Positions 28,301 through 39,500 of a stretch of DNA of 64,000 nt are shown in pieces. This DNA is from Ciona savignyi. Lineage: Eukaryota > Chordata > Ascidiacea > Phlebobranchia > Cionidae. A program made the translations under genes and the position numbers. Within the stretch, counting starts at the first letter, position 1. Each line of letters begins with the position of its first letter. Where the stretch lies: positions 377,754 to 441,753 of the forward strand of contig CH003163.1 in assembly GCA_000149265.1 (NCBI GenBank). The letters are read 5' to 3'. The notes beneath the pieces were generated by a model that did no database searches, was not told the DNA's origin, and saw nothing but the letters and a program-made list of their open reading frames with translations.

Positions 28301-31112
28301 CAATAAAAATTTTGTAATCCCCCAAATCGAAAATTGTCTAACACTTTGGCTGAAATTAATGACCAAAATAAGTAGTAACGCACAATTATAGTGGAAGTAG
28401 TTCTACAAAATCCGCTTAGCCTTATTTTGGGTGTGAAGGGCCAGAGTGTTTCTGTAATTGGATAAAGTCAATTAGCTAAACAGCATGATTTGTACTTGCG
28501 TTTTAACAGCAAGAAATAGTTTAACCAGGCAGACCCAAAAACGTCTCATCTTCTAAATAATTAAAGCACATAGTTTTAATGGTTGGCAGAATGGGACTCA
28601 ATTCCTAAAATACTGAAATATTTATATGGCTGACCACCATAGCTAAAACTTGCGTTCAGACAGATTGGGGTTGTGCAATTTGGTTGACACTTGACACTTA
28701 ATGGAATGTCAGCTGGCATTGTGAAGATGTGCTTAAATCTAACAAGAATATACTTCTTTAACTGAACATAAATTACATATTTGGTTTGGTAACTCCCATC
28801 TATTTCTTGCAGAATCAAAACTATATACAGCATGTATAGGTCACAAAACCATATAGTTTCCTCTTACGAATATGCTTTACACATAGTGCTTAACATCAGT
28901 TGCACATTATTGATTTACATATATTTTGTAGACCAGTAATCGGACAGAATTTTAATTCCAACAATTCAAAAACAAATCAAATAATTGGCTTATTTTACTA
29001 CAGACGGAATCTACAAAGCGCCGTCATAATAAAATGCTGGCGGGATCGCACTACGATAAAGCGATTTCACATTTCAAACAGCTGTCGGATGAGATGTCCA
29101 TCGATTATTTTCGAGTTTTGTTGGAAAAGCTGGCGATGCACGAAAACTCGATTGAAGGTATGTGCGTTGTGTAGGGTGCTGGGTGCAGTGGCCTAGATTT
29201 CCTATTCCATAATTGCCATTATGGGAAGTTGCCTCCCGGGCAAGGCGTTAACAAAATTTTGGGTAACATCTGTTGTTTCAGTCATATAAAATTATAGTCA
29301 TGTTAAAAAATGACCTGCGGTGATATGATAAATGTTAAAACAACTATCTCTTTTCGAACCAGTTTTCCTTCTATATATGAGCACCCACAAGTAAAATATC
29401 TCTATCCTTAAATTTGAACCCAAATTTTCCAGTCTGATTTTATCTTTACCCTGTCTTATTTCACCTGTAATATATTTCATCTCCTATCTGTAATATTATA
29501 TTTCACGCAGCCAATGTTACCAGCAACCCGTCTTCTAAAGTGAAATTGATATTGGAAGCATTAGGACTGGCCCTTCCTTGCGTCGAACCACTCAACAAGC
29601 TACAAGATTCACTACAGGTTTGGGCTCTGTTTTATGTTTACAAAAGAACAGCTTGTTCAGGTGCCTTGGCTTGCCAAAATGCCAAAAGTGGTATTTGCTA
29701 AGCGAATGAACACTCATTGAGCATTTTGAGTAAAATAAAGCTAGAGAAATATTTTACAACACTGCAATTATAACAGACTTGCGCATAATTGGGTTACCAG
29801 AGAAAAAAAATTTCACAATTGTACTGTGCTGAGTTTGATGTAGAAATTGCTTTTTTTGTTTAAACCATTGACATTATTCTATAAGTGCCTTGACTAGAGA
29901 GCGGCTGGTTTTAAAGCCACAAACTTTCATCTGAAAGCACTTAACGGACATTGCCTGACCCCAGCGGATTAATGGGTTTTACTAAATACATGTATTAATG
30001 AGGTAACCGACCTAAAACAGTCGAACAAAATAACGTCATTTTACTTGTTCACAGGAATTCATAGCACACCACTGTGACACCTCTACACCCGTCGACCGAC
30101 CAGATTCATCCAGTGACCAGATCACACCAAGCGCAGTTGCAGAGTGGACATCGCTGACCAATGTGCTGTCCACCATACTACAAGCATTACTCTTGTCGTT
30201 AGTGAAATTTTCAGGCTCCAATCGCAGCTCAAATTCAAAGAAAAGGTAACAGACTGGCTCCCTGCTACTTTAAGTTAGGAAGCACTAATTAGTAACTATT
30301 CAGGTTGTTGTACTGCATGCACAACCGGCTGACAGCCATATCGACCAATTAACCAATCATTTTTTAAATGCCCAAGACTAAACAATATAAAATTAAAAAA
30401 AAAAGTTAAATCAAACTAAGAGACATTGAGAAACCATTTTAAATCAGATGTCACTTAATAGTAAGTTGTAATAAATCCATATTGTGGTGAGATCGAAAGT
30501 CCAAGCCATGCAAGTTTTGTAGTTGTGCAAAGTGCTGAACGGTTACCAGAGGGGCTCCATTGTGTTTAAATACTTTTAATTTAATTATTTGATTCCACTT
30601 GACCTAGGTAAATTCTCCAAGAATACAACCCGACAGACAAATGACCAGGTTAAAGATCGAAAAGTAACATGATCGCCACATACTACACTATGCAGCTATG
30701 CATATAATATATTAGGTTATTAAAGAAAATCTAGAATTTCTCGACCACTTATACAAATTTAACCTATCTTAGTTGACCAGCCATACTTTACACACGAACA
30801 CAACCGTGCAGAAAGTGGGCCAGGTAAAGTTCAAACCCAACACCTGTTGAATTCTGATTTGCGTCCATAGACCACTCGGCCGTAATTTCGTCATAATTCC
30901 CAAGCTTAATCCAACTATTTCCCAGGTCGGCAAGCTCCGGTGCAGCTAACGCTGCGCCAACTCCGTACAAAGACCTTTACATGAAGACGCTACATAGCTT
31001 GCACGCTGTAAAGGATGGCGGCAAAGGTTCAAACTCGAACCAACTTTTATTGCAACGGGTCACTTCGCTTCTCACCGTTTTGGCCGAAACGAAAGCACTG
31101 CTCAAAAAATAA
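13327..31112 (+). CDS. EDRF1: Erythroid differentiation-related factor 1 orthologue (TPR protein)
   Basis: Twenty-five exons, all phases closing, about 1201 aa (human about 1238). Exons: 13327-13379, 14749-15007, 15273-15390, 15853-16000, 16306-16407, 16671-16773, 16947-17080, 17495-17656, 18140-18236, 18633-18782, 19222-19399, 20135-20179, 20813-20974, 21342-21485, 22192-22254, 23121-23309, 24037-24348, 24800-24906, 25267-25395, 25671-25841, 26148-26288, 29004-29157, 29511-29617, 30055-30245, 30926-31112. Family hallmarks include LNLAPSNWLRK near the N-terminus, SFERTICWSFEDLQMLLG, GIDYWLDNLICNVPE, VVKLYDLTMLC and ALVLSNLGKLMRICAQ, plus helical TPR-like repeats in the C-terminal half. The vertebrate protein acts in erythroid gene regulation (GATA1 activity, globin expression). 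Tunicates lack erythrocytes, so the ancestral role must differ. The first exon is only 53 nt, so the start is the least certain point. Confidence 0.95.
13619..13835. mobile_element. Mutator-like MITE with 9-bp target duplication (EDRF1 intron 1)
   Basis: About 35-bp terminal inverted repeats share the core CCTCTAAATACTACAGGACC and are flanked by the exact 9-bp direct repeat TATTTACTG (13610-13618 and 13836-13844). A 9-bp duplication is typical of Mutator-like elements. It is 217 bp long, with GGGTT-type repeats inside and no transposase. Both overlapping 68-71 aa ORFs are artefacts of the inverted repeat. Confidence 0.85.
16104..16300. repeat. Minisatellite, about 20-bp unit (EDRF1 intron 4)
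   Basis: About ten degenerate copies of a unit close to TATTTTCAACACTTTTTTAA run up to the splice acceptor of exon 5. Confidence 0.9.
16836..16900. repeat. Short tandem duplication (EDRF1 intron 6)
   Basis: A block of about 36 bp containing CATGTATATATACATA and AAATATCCTATT is present twice in tandem. Confidence 0.75.
17815..17970. repeat. Degenerate minisatellite (EDRF1 intron 8)
   Basis: Irregular repeats of ATGTTGAAATTGAAGTACG and GTTGATATGA fill about 155 bp. Confidence 0.8.
19428..19716 (-). mobile_element. tRNA-derived SINE (family A) in EDRF1 intron 11
   Basis: Minus-strand copy with a B-box-like GCAGGTTCAAAAC and the family tail at its left end. A segment of about 40 bp (TTCGTTAAGTGCC...AAGGACACA) is duplicated in tandem in this copy. 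It starts about 30 bp after the exon 11 donor. Confidence 0.7.
21533..21775. repeat. 60-bp minisatellite, four copies (EDRF1 intron 14)
   Basis: Four near-identical 60-bp units contain GGAAACTATATTATTTCT and ATACGGAAACTATATAATTC. They create a repetitive minus-strand ORF (21497-21838) that is not a gene. Confidence 0.95.
22700..23105. repeat. 11-bp satellite-like array (EDRF1 intron 15)
   Basis: About 35-38 copies of CAACCAATATT and close variants (CAATTAATATT, TAACCAATATT) fill about 400 bp immediately before the acceptor of exon 16. Blocks of four to five units recur with the same variants, a sign of higher-order duplication. Confidence 0.95.
26289..29003 (+). other. Largest EDRF1 intron (2.7 kb), no gene seen
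   Basis: AT-rich, with a minisatellite at 27135-27245 (about 31-bp unit with GTTGTTACCATAAAAATGGT, three copies). I found no coding ORF with family resemblance on either strand. Confidence 0.7.
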
Positions 31113-34100
31113 TGATTGCCTGGTGTATTAACGTATCTGAACGGTATCTCTTTCTTCACTGTTTATTTCACAGTTTTTTATTGCCTCTTTCAATTTTTCA
31201 TTCATTTCGCACAATTTTCACTAGTGTTCATTTTTCCTCTCAGTTTACTATGTTAGACTCAAAAACGTTTTAACCAGAAAAAAGAAGTCTTTCGTACCCG
31301 ACTGGTTTTATCCAGATTTTTTTATTATTTTGGAACTTCTCTTTATCTTTAAACCTCAAAGCCTAAACAAAATACGTTCGAAATTCGACGTGGGTCAAAA
31401 GATGTGAAACAACACGCCATTTTCACGGCTTCCTACTAATTTACCACGTAACCAGTCTCATTTCTCTCCGTTGCAATAGTTTATCGTATTTGATACATTG
31501 TTCTTCAGAGTTGCAATAATAAATGCAAAGAAAATATTGATAAAAAAGCATTGCGACACATTTGTAATTATCCATACAAAAAGGGCTATGCAGACGTAGA
31601 AGTTTGTCCTATTTGATCGCCTATTATGATGTAAGAAATCTACACTGAAACCGTTTGTCTTAATAGGGAAGTGCTAAAACTGCTTGTGTTAAGGGTAAGA
31701 AATAAACAAAAAATGCCGATTATAGTTGCTAGTTTGGTACTGCTACTGTAGTTAACATGCCTTCAGTTTAAGAAACCCTCTTTGAACGATTATACTGAAC
31801 TACTTACCCTACAGTAAATAATCTTTGAGTTTAAATTTTAAGTATTCCTAATCTACCAAATTTTACTTGAGTGTTTAAAATAGAACAAAATGTCCGATTG
31901 TTACGTCACAATTCCCGGATTATTTACCAGCATAGCTGCTTAAAAATAGTACTAGCTTTGTGCATCACAATTTCTGGAAATACTGCAGCGTTCAATAGCT
32001 CACCATTACAATGCAATTACTGGCTGAAGTGCTCCGAGATAGCGGAACATATGAAAAGCGACCATCCCCACCTTATCAGTACCCCGGTTGCTCGATCACG
32101 GTGAAACGCGATTTCTGCAGCACTTTATATGAGCAGCAGAATTTTGGGCGCCGAGACAAGGTCATTAGCAAGTGCAGGCGATTATTATAGCTAATGTGAT
32201 TTTCAGAATTCGCTGAGAAATAGTTAAGCTACTTCATTTAGTTTTCGCTCCCCAATAATTATCCTGCCAATGACTGAGTTCAAAAATTGACATTTAATTT
32301 TCGATGCAGGATAAAAAACCCACCTATATCTGGAACTTATTGCATAATCAGGCGACTTAATATGTAAAGAGAAATATGCCTCGTATGACTTTACAAAAAA
32401 AAAACGTGTTCAGATTATATTACAAATAAAAAATGTTGCAACGAATTTCACGAATTTATAAAGTGCTACGCACTTGACATTTTATTTTGCTTTTCTCCGT
32501 CCGTGCAACCGTTTAAACTTTAGAAAACAAACTTAACTTCAGGGGATTTTTAAGAAATTTTTCTGTAGAAAAAACACATGTGCAGATTATAGTAAAACTT
32601 CAGGGTACATTGGATTGGTGAAAATCAAACTGGGCCGGCCAATAATCGCTTTACTGTATCTTAATAGCTCGTAAAATCGTGGCCAAATCTCATTTATTAC
32701 TCGTATAATTACTTGCTTTCCCGTTGTCTGCGCGGGTTCCATGCAATACGTCTCTGTCTCTTACTGCGTCTGCGCGACACTTTTGTTCTTCCGGCGCCAG
32801 GAAAGCACGACTGGACACGGAAAAAACCGTCCTGTCTATTATTCTCGCCTGCTGGTCGCTGTCTCCGTTGACCAGTTCGATAATTGGTTTTAGAAAAACA
32901 GGTTTGATCGCCCTGATAAAGTCAGCACGTCAAAACAGACTGCGGAAATGATCACATTTGATGGCAGTGGACCAACTTTATATATTTAAAAAGACCTTAA
33001 CGCGTTTTTGTTTACAGAAATTCGGCTCGGGATTGTATAATTTCAAGTAATCTGCAGAAAGTCGAATATTTTTATACACGAAATAAAAATGGATATCCGC
33101 AAACCAATGTAAAATAATACGTATTTAATCAAATAAACATCCTGAACACTTACAGTCGTTTTATTTTCAACAAAACACCCGTTAAAAGGCAAATATTTCT
33201 TAGCAAGATATCTCGCAGTTTCACCTGCAGACCAACGGAGCGCCCGGCGGGAGAGAAAATTCTACAAAAAAAGGTAAAACTCGGACACTCGCTACAGTTC
33301 GTGCCGTACTTATTATTGTATTTGGTGGTGCCGGTTATAGAGCACGGACGAAGCGTTTGAGTTGATTCCTGCACGACCCACGAACGACCAACTCCGGTCG
33401 GGATAGAGAGAAGTTTAAAAACAGGTAAACAACCTTGTTTTTCTTTACTCATAGTTTATATTAGTATTTTGTGGTTTAGGTCATTTTCAGAATTATTTTT
33501 CGGATTTTGTCTTTTAGTTTTGCTTTAAACACAATTTACGCCGTGACTTACTTTTGTGCTTGGTGTAACCTGATTTTTCCGGTTCGGTATATACCTAGTG
33601 CTCTTAAATTTTGTTATCTTATCAGTCGATAACCAGTAGTTTCTATCATTCGATGACCAAGTGTTTCTTTTCTGCGTCATTTTAACAGAAAATAATTTAT
33701 CTTTGGAAAAGCTTTTATTTTAGACAGATGTCATCGTTACCGGTACTTGTGTTTCCCTTTCTGTCACGTATGCTGTAAACTGATCTGTTTATGATCCATA
33801 ATGACGTCACAAACACGTGTTTTCACGTCAATCATGTGTTTTGCGATGTGGTATTTTTATGGATCTAAGCAGTCAATGGCAAGTGCATAAAAATATTACT
33901 GATTAGTTCAATATCCCATTTTTCGTAGATTAATATTATCAAAATATATGTATTTTAAAATCACCAAGCAGGCCTATCGTAATCAGCCTTACCGCTTGGT
34001 GCTAATCCGCTGTACAAATGTAGCAAATCAGTAAAAGCTTGCAGCATCTATAACCTGCAATTATTATAACTTCATTTGTTTATTTTAATGTTGTTGTTCG

Positions 34101-36578
34101 CATGCTCCTACGTTATTCAAATATATTTTAATAGAATCGGATGTTTATACTTAAAACGCAAATCTTTAATGGCTTAAATACTGAACGCATCAGTAATAAA
34201 GATTACTCCTTCATATAAAGTACAGATTAAACCACGCTTAGGAGCTGCATGTAAGATTTTAAAAGCGAAGCGCACGTTATTTAGCATGCGTGTTAAATTG
34301 TGATGTAATAGTCTAAGTTTGCTTTTGTTTAGAATATAAATGTTTCTTATAATCTTTCCTATGTGACTTCGGACTTAGTATATATACGTCAGTAGTTTGA
34401 CTGCAGAAGCTGGACTTTCTTGCGTTTTTTTTGCGTTAAGCCACCTATTTATTCCATATTCTTATAATTTCCGGTGATCTCGTTTCTAAATATAGAAGCG
34501 TTTTAACGGAAATGGTGCAAACATTTTCTTGGATATATTTGTTATTTAATGTATTTAAAAATACGGAACGCCAGCACCGCGCCCCAAATTACTCTCTATT
34601 ACGCGCGAAAATAACTCTCCCGCTCCGGAACTGAATACTTTCCGTCGTCTAAGGTTCGCCAATTTATCAAGTCATTTTCAGCTTGCCTTTCGCCAAATTG
34701 CGGATCCCGCCGACCGCGGGATCGGCCGCATCGCTTTTGGAAAGCTTGTACGAGGTGGACAATCCTGCGGTCTGCGAGTTTGTGGTGGGTGATGCAAGCG
34801 CAAAAACATTGCCGAGGTTTTGACGACTGAAATCGTGCGTTTTATCTTACTCAGCGATTGTACAGCACTATACAATCCAACATGTATAATCATTTTTTAG
34901 GCGGGAGGCTTTAAAGCTGGGTAAATTTTCGTATCAACGTCACTTTGACCGCGGAAAACACGTCATTGCTACGGTATTCCAGCGGGCACGTGCAAAAATG
35001 CCGAAATAACACGCTGCTTATCTTGGGTCATTCGCGTGGTCACCATGGTACTTGTGTTAATGTCCGCGATTCCTGTCACCGATAACGATTACGCTGTCGT
35101 TTTGAGATGCCGTTTTTCGATGCGCGACCTGGCTGATTTATCTGTTGTTTAATCTCAAGCTGGTTACAGGCTGAAACACAGCCGGGGAAACATTTTGTCA
35201 AATTATTTAATTGTGAGAGAGTATAGGGATATTTTACAATATCGAGATCGGTAACTTTTAAAATTAGAATCCTAAGCACTGCTAATTTGACCTAGCCCCG
35301 TCTAATTACCGAAATCCCGGCGGCCAGATTCGAATATTTATCTTAAATAATGTCGGTTATTATCGCATATTAAATGGCCGCATCGTTAGTCTTAAACTGC
35401 CACCGTCAGAGGGTCGGGAAAAAATGCAGGCGACCGCTAAACCGAACACAAATACTCCGCTGCTCGGGGCGAAATCACAAAACTGCGTCTGACATTTCCG
35501 ACCAATTCTAGAGCGACGCTGTGCGAGTGATGTTTCAGGGTTGTGCTAATTAGCAACGACCCAGCGACAATTATTTAGAGCGCAGTGACGGCGTCGAGGC
35601 GTACATATGCATAAATGTAAATAGAATTTAAATAGTACATTACGAAATCAGTATATATGAGTTAGATTGCAAAGTTTCAGCTTTAGTTTACTTGGCGTGA
35701 TTTATTAGTGCGATATTCCCGTTTTTCTTTTCTAAACTAATAACCTTGTATATTATTTATATTGTAAGAGGGAACTTAAAAGAAACAAAACTAAACATGT
35801 TATCTAGTTCGATCGTTTGACTTGTTTTTAAAGTGTAGTATGCGACATCTTGCAGTAAAGAGACTTAATTTAAATCGTACAGTTTGTTGATTTGGAACAG
35901 TTTTGACTGTTTTGATTTTTTGTTTATTTTATTTAAAACATGTTACAGTATATTTAGAGTTTAATAATAATTCTAGTTCTACGGTTAGACTCATATTTCA
36001 TACTTTACATACAAGTGCTCCTTGGCTGGAAGTTGGCGCCGATAGAATTACTTTTGGCTAAAAGCCTTCCTAATTACTATTTAATGTGGCACGATAAACG
36101 TGAATGATATTCTAATAATGTACCTGTATCCCGACTTTTTATCCAAAGTATATCGTATGTCTAGAAAAGAAAGGAGGTCCAGGTTAGTTTGCTTAATATC
36201 AGTATAAAGCGAAAATGGGTAAACCCTGTGACGTAATTTACAGGTGTACATTTTTGAGCGCACGCCATTTTTGTTTAATGGCTATGCACGATAACAGTGT
36301 TTATGTTGTTGATCGCCGTAAACAAGTTAATACAGGTTTCTGCATCATTATTTTACAATATATAACGATTAACAACCGTTCTTTCCGCAGTTATTCGACG
36401 AAAAGTCCTGGCGATTTAATGTGATGTCAGTTTGCTTTTTGAACAAAGAAGAACTGCTACGTGTTAAGTCAAATACGACGCGAAGTTAAACAAAAGACTT
36501 ATTTGTATATATACACAGTCCATAGCCAGCCTGGGACTTATTAAGCTCGGTGACTGTTACTTGCCCTAAAGTAAAAAG
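31113..36578. other. Intergenic region between EDRF1 and MMP21
   Basis: EDRF1 3' UTR with AATAAA at 31518-31523, then AT-rich sequence. Two stretches are clearly GC-richer: about 33220-33370 and about 34560-35600. The second contains the hairpin GATCCCG/CGGGATC (34702-34722) and an E-box CACGTG near 34986. No ORF resembles a known family. I read this as the likely upstream regulatory region, possibly with untranslated first exons, of MMP21. Confidence 0.5.
31518..31523 (+). terminator. Candidate poly(A) signal of EDRF1
   Basis: AATAAA about 405 bp after the EDRF1 stop codon. Confidence 0.5.
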
Positions 36579-39500
36579 ATGCCAAAGAAAAATCGTGCCG
36601 GAAACTTGTTACGCCCCCCAAGTTCGGAGTACCTGGTTTCCCCGTCGCCTTCACAGACTGTTATTTTCAACCAAGAAAAAAACGACATTTCCGAAAACCT
36701 AAAAAGTAGCGTCCGACGGCCGAGAAAATCGGAAGACAGATTTAATTCGCAAAAAATCCAGACAAAAATGGTCGTGAACACTCCATTGTCTAATGTACAA
36801 TGTTTCCACAACCGAAATACCAGTCGTCCCCACAAGATTTTACCATTCTGGACCGCCTTTCTACTACTTATTATATACAGCTGCAGCGCCACTGCCGAAT
36901 ATGCCAGCAGTGGAAGATTCGGTTACCTAGGAAACCAGCAATCAATAAACAACGTGTCATTGTTGAACGATAGCTCCTCCCATCATATGACAGCCGCCAA
37001 GGTAAGAATGGATAACCGGTGTGTTTTCTGACCTTTCTCAGATGCTCGTTGACAATAACAATACCGTCATCGACTCACGCGAAACAATGGTCAATAAAAA
37101 TCAAAGGAATAATTACAAGAGGCTTGTATAACATCACGGTCAGTTATAGAGACCGCGAAATAATACTAATCGCCTGTGCGTGATAGTCATCCATCACGTT
37201 GAATTATTACCTTTCTGGGAAGCTTTTAGTTTCCGGACAGTACTGGCGATAAATAATTCACGTCTGTTTACTTGGGCATGTGGTGTCGTTCAGTTGTAAA
37301 GCTTATACGCGAAATGATAATATTAATACGTACAATTTACTATACTGTGAATTTCTTTTTAAAAATGTCCATTTTCATAAGGAATATCTTGGAATTTTCG
37401 GCTGGATAGAGCCCGCCGACTGGACTTCTGTATCACCTCGATCCAACAAGACCGGAATCCAGGAAGGCGGTTTCTACGGTCCCCGTGAAGAGGAAGAGCT
37501 TCCATTAGAAACCAACAATAGCACCGCGAACGCCGAGACCGTTTTCCGCGAGCGCTACAAGGCCATGTCGGACGAGGAGTTCCTGATAGCTCTCAGCAAT
37601 TTCCAACACGCCAATGGTATTGCAATTACCGGAGTACTAGACAGGGATACGATGCTGATAATGACACAGCTGAGGTAATTAGACACGTCAATAAAATTTG
37701 ATAATTCTGATCATGAATGTTGGGGTATTACTATGATACGCTTGTCTGGTTGTTAGTGATGTATTTAGTCCTGACAATTAACGTTTCAAATTGAACTTAA
37801 TCATTAAGTTTAAGTGCCCTTAAGTGACACTTTTCTGGATCACATAGTGAGTTTATTTTGAATGTTACATCTGTACATGTTCTGAGACCAATGCGTTTTT
37901 TTCTGATGCTTTTGTATGTTGCACACCACTTACGAGTAAAACGTGTACCGCTTGTACCCAATTTAGCCGCATAAGCAGAAGATGATCCACATAATTCTTA
38001 ATACTATTTCATTCTAGGTGTGGCGTGCCCGATTTGACAATAAATCCGAACGCCACTACAACGACGCCTGAACCGAGCACGCTTAGCGAGAATGAAAGTG
38101 AAAGCAACGTCACCATGACGCCGCAAATCCGCGAGATAACCTCTGAACCCGTCAACGAATCTTCCGGAGAGGGGTCGGGCGTCGAACCCCCCACTACCGC
38201 ATTCCCCTACTTTACAACGTTCAGCCCCTCTCACCTCCGCAAACGACGATATTCCGAACGTCCGGAGTTTCACCATCTCTCGGAGAGAGCAGAGAATGAG
38301 ACTGGGCCAACTGAGCCAGTCCAGGAAGAATCGATTTCCGATGGTTTCGAGGGTTCCATCTCGGAAGCGGAACTTCCATCTGAAACCAGGTAGAATTAAA
38401 GGCGATTTGTGGTATTTTGATCCGTCCCTTCTACATACCTTATTTCTAGCTCACACGGATGTATTGTCAGACGCGTCTTGTTTGTATTAAAATAACAAAT
38501 ATGTGAACCTTGACCTTGAAATCTCTTTTCCCCCAGGAAAGAAAGCATTGAAAACATCCTCGAGGCGCTCCGGAGAGAGAAACTAGCCAAAATGCAAAAC
38601 CCCAATCAAAACGACACCGATATTGTGCAAACCTCGGTTTTACTGCAAAGGATTATTCTCAACTCGCGTCGCGAGCGGCGACAACGCACAAAGAGATCCA
38701 CGCTTTTTCAAATGTACAGCACAAGAAGCGGCTGGGGACTCGCATTTCCAGGAAGAACAATAACATGGAGACTGGTGGGTGAATTATTAGTGCTGGCCAC
38801 TATTTACAGGTTTATACTTTTTAAAGTTGTGTAATTGATAACATACAACCATTGTACATGATCTTTGTAATCGCTTCCCGTTTCTATTCTTGTACATATG
38901 CGTGACACAAGACCAACCTATAGCCAGCATAACAAACAATACTTGATTACGTTGAAGATCCAGCCTAAGCCTTGCGCAATTGCCTACAGGTTCGCGAGTG
39001 GCCCAGCTCCAACAACCAGTTTATGACTTCAAACGAAGTATGGTTTACGGTGAAGCTCGCCTTTCGAATGTGGAGCGAGATTTTGCCGAGGAACTTTCTG
39101 GAAGACACAGTGTCACCGGTCAGTGAAGTGGACATCTTGCTTGGATTTGGAACAAGTAAGTCTAAGGATCGCTGTTTAATATTAAGAGTTTAGTTCTAAA
39201 TATATAAAGCGGTCTTCCTCAGTAAAGCGATGATATGCCATATATTTTCTCCTTCCCTTGGAATTTGCCTAAGGCGGACGACATTTGCGCACTAACACCT
39301 GACTTTTAAACGGCTAAATTTGCTGTTCGTTATTAATCCTTAAAAGACACATGAGGGTCAGTAAAATTTCCAATGGAAGACTACAGAGTTCCAAATGGAG
39401 ATTGTCGTCCCAGTATAAAACAGTCCGGTTTCCGACTTCAATTTGGTGCAGTTTTCGAAACCGTTTTCGAAAATTAAGCTTAGCCTTTAAAGACCTTGCT

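Noticed and set aside
32724-33452. ORFs of 75 and 100 aa on opposite strands between EDRF1 and MMP21
   Set aside because: Low-complexity basic composition, no splice context and no family motifs.
36566-36892. 108-aa ORF antisense to MMP21 exon 1
   Set aside because: Shadow of the real exon on the other strand; no motifs.
38004-38276. 90-aa ORF antisense to MMP21 exon 3
   Set aside because: Shadow frame; the sense strand holds the cysteine switch with consistent splice phases.
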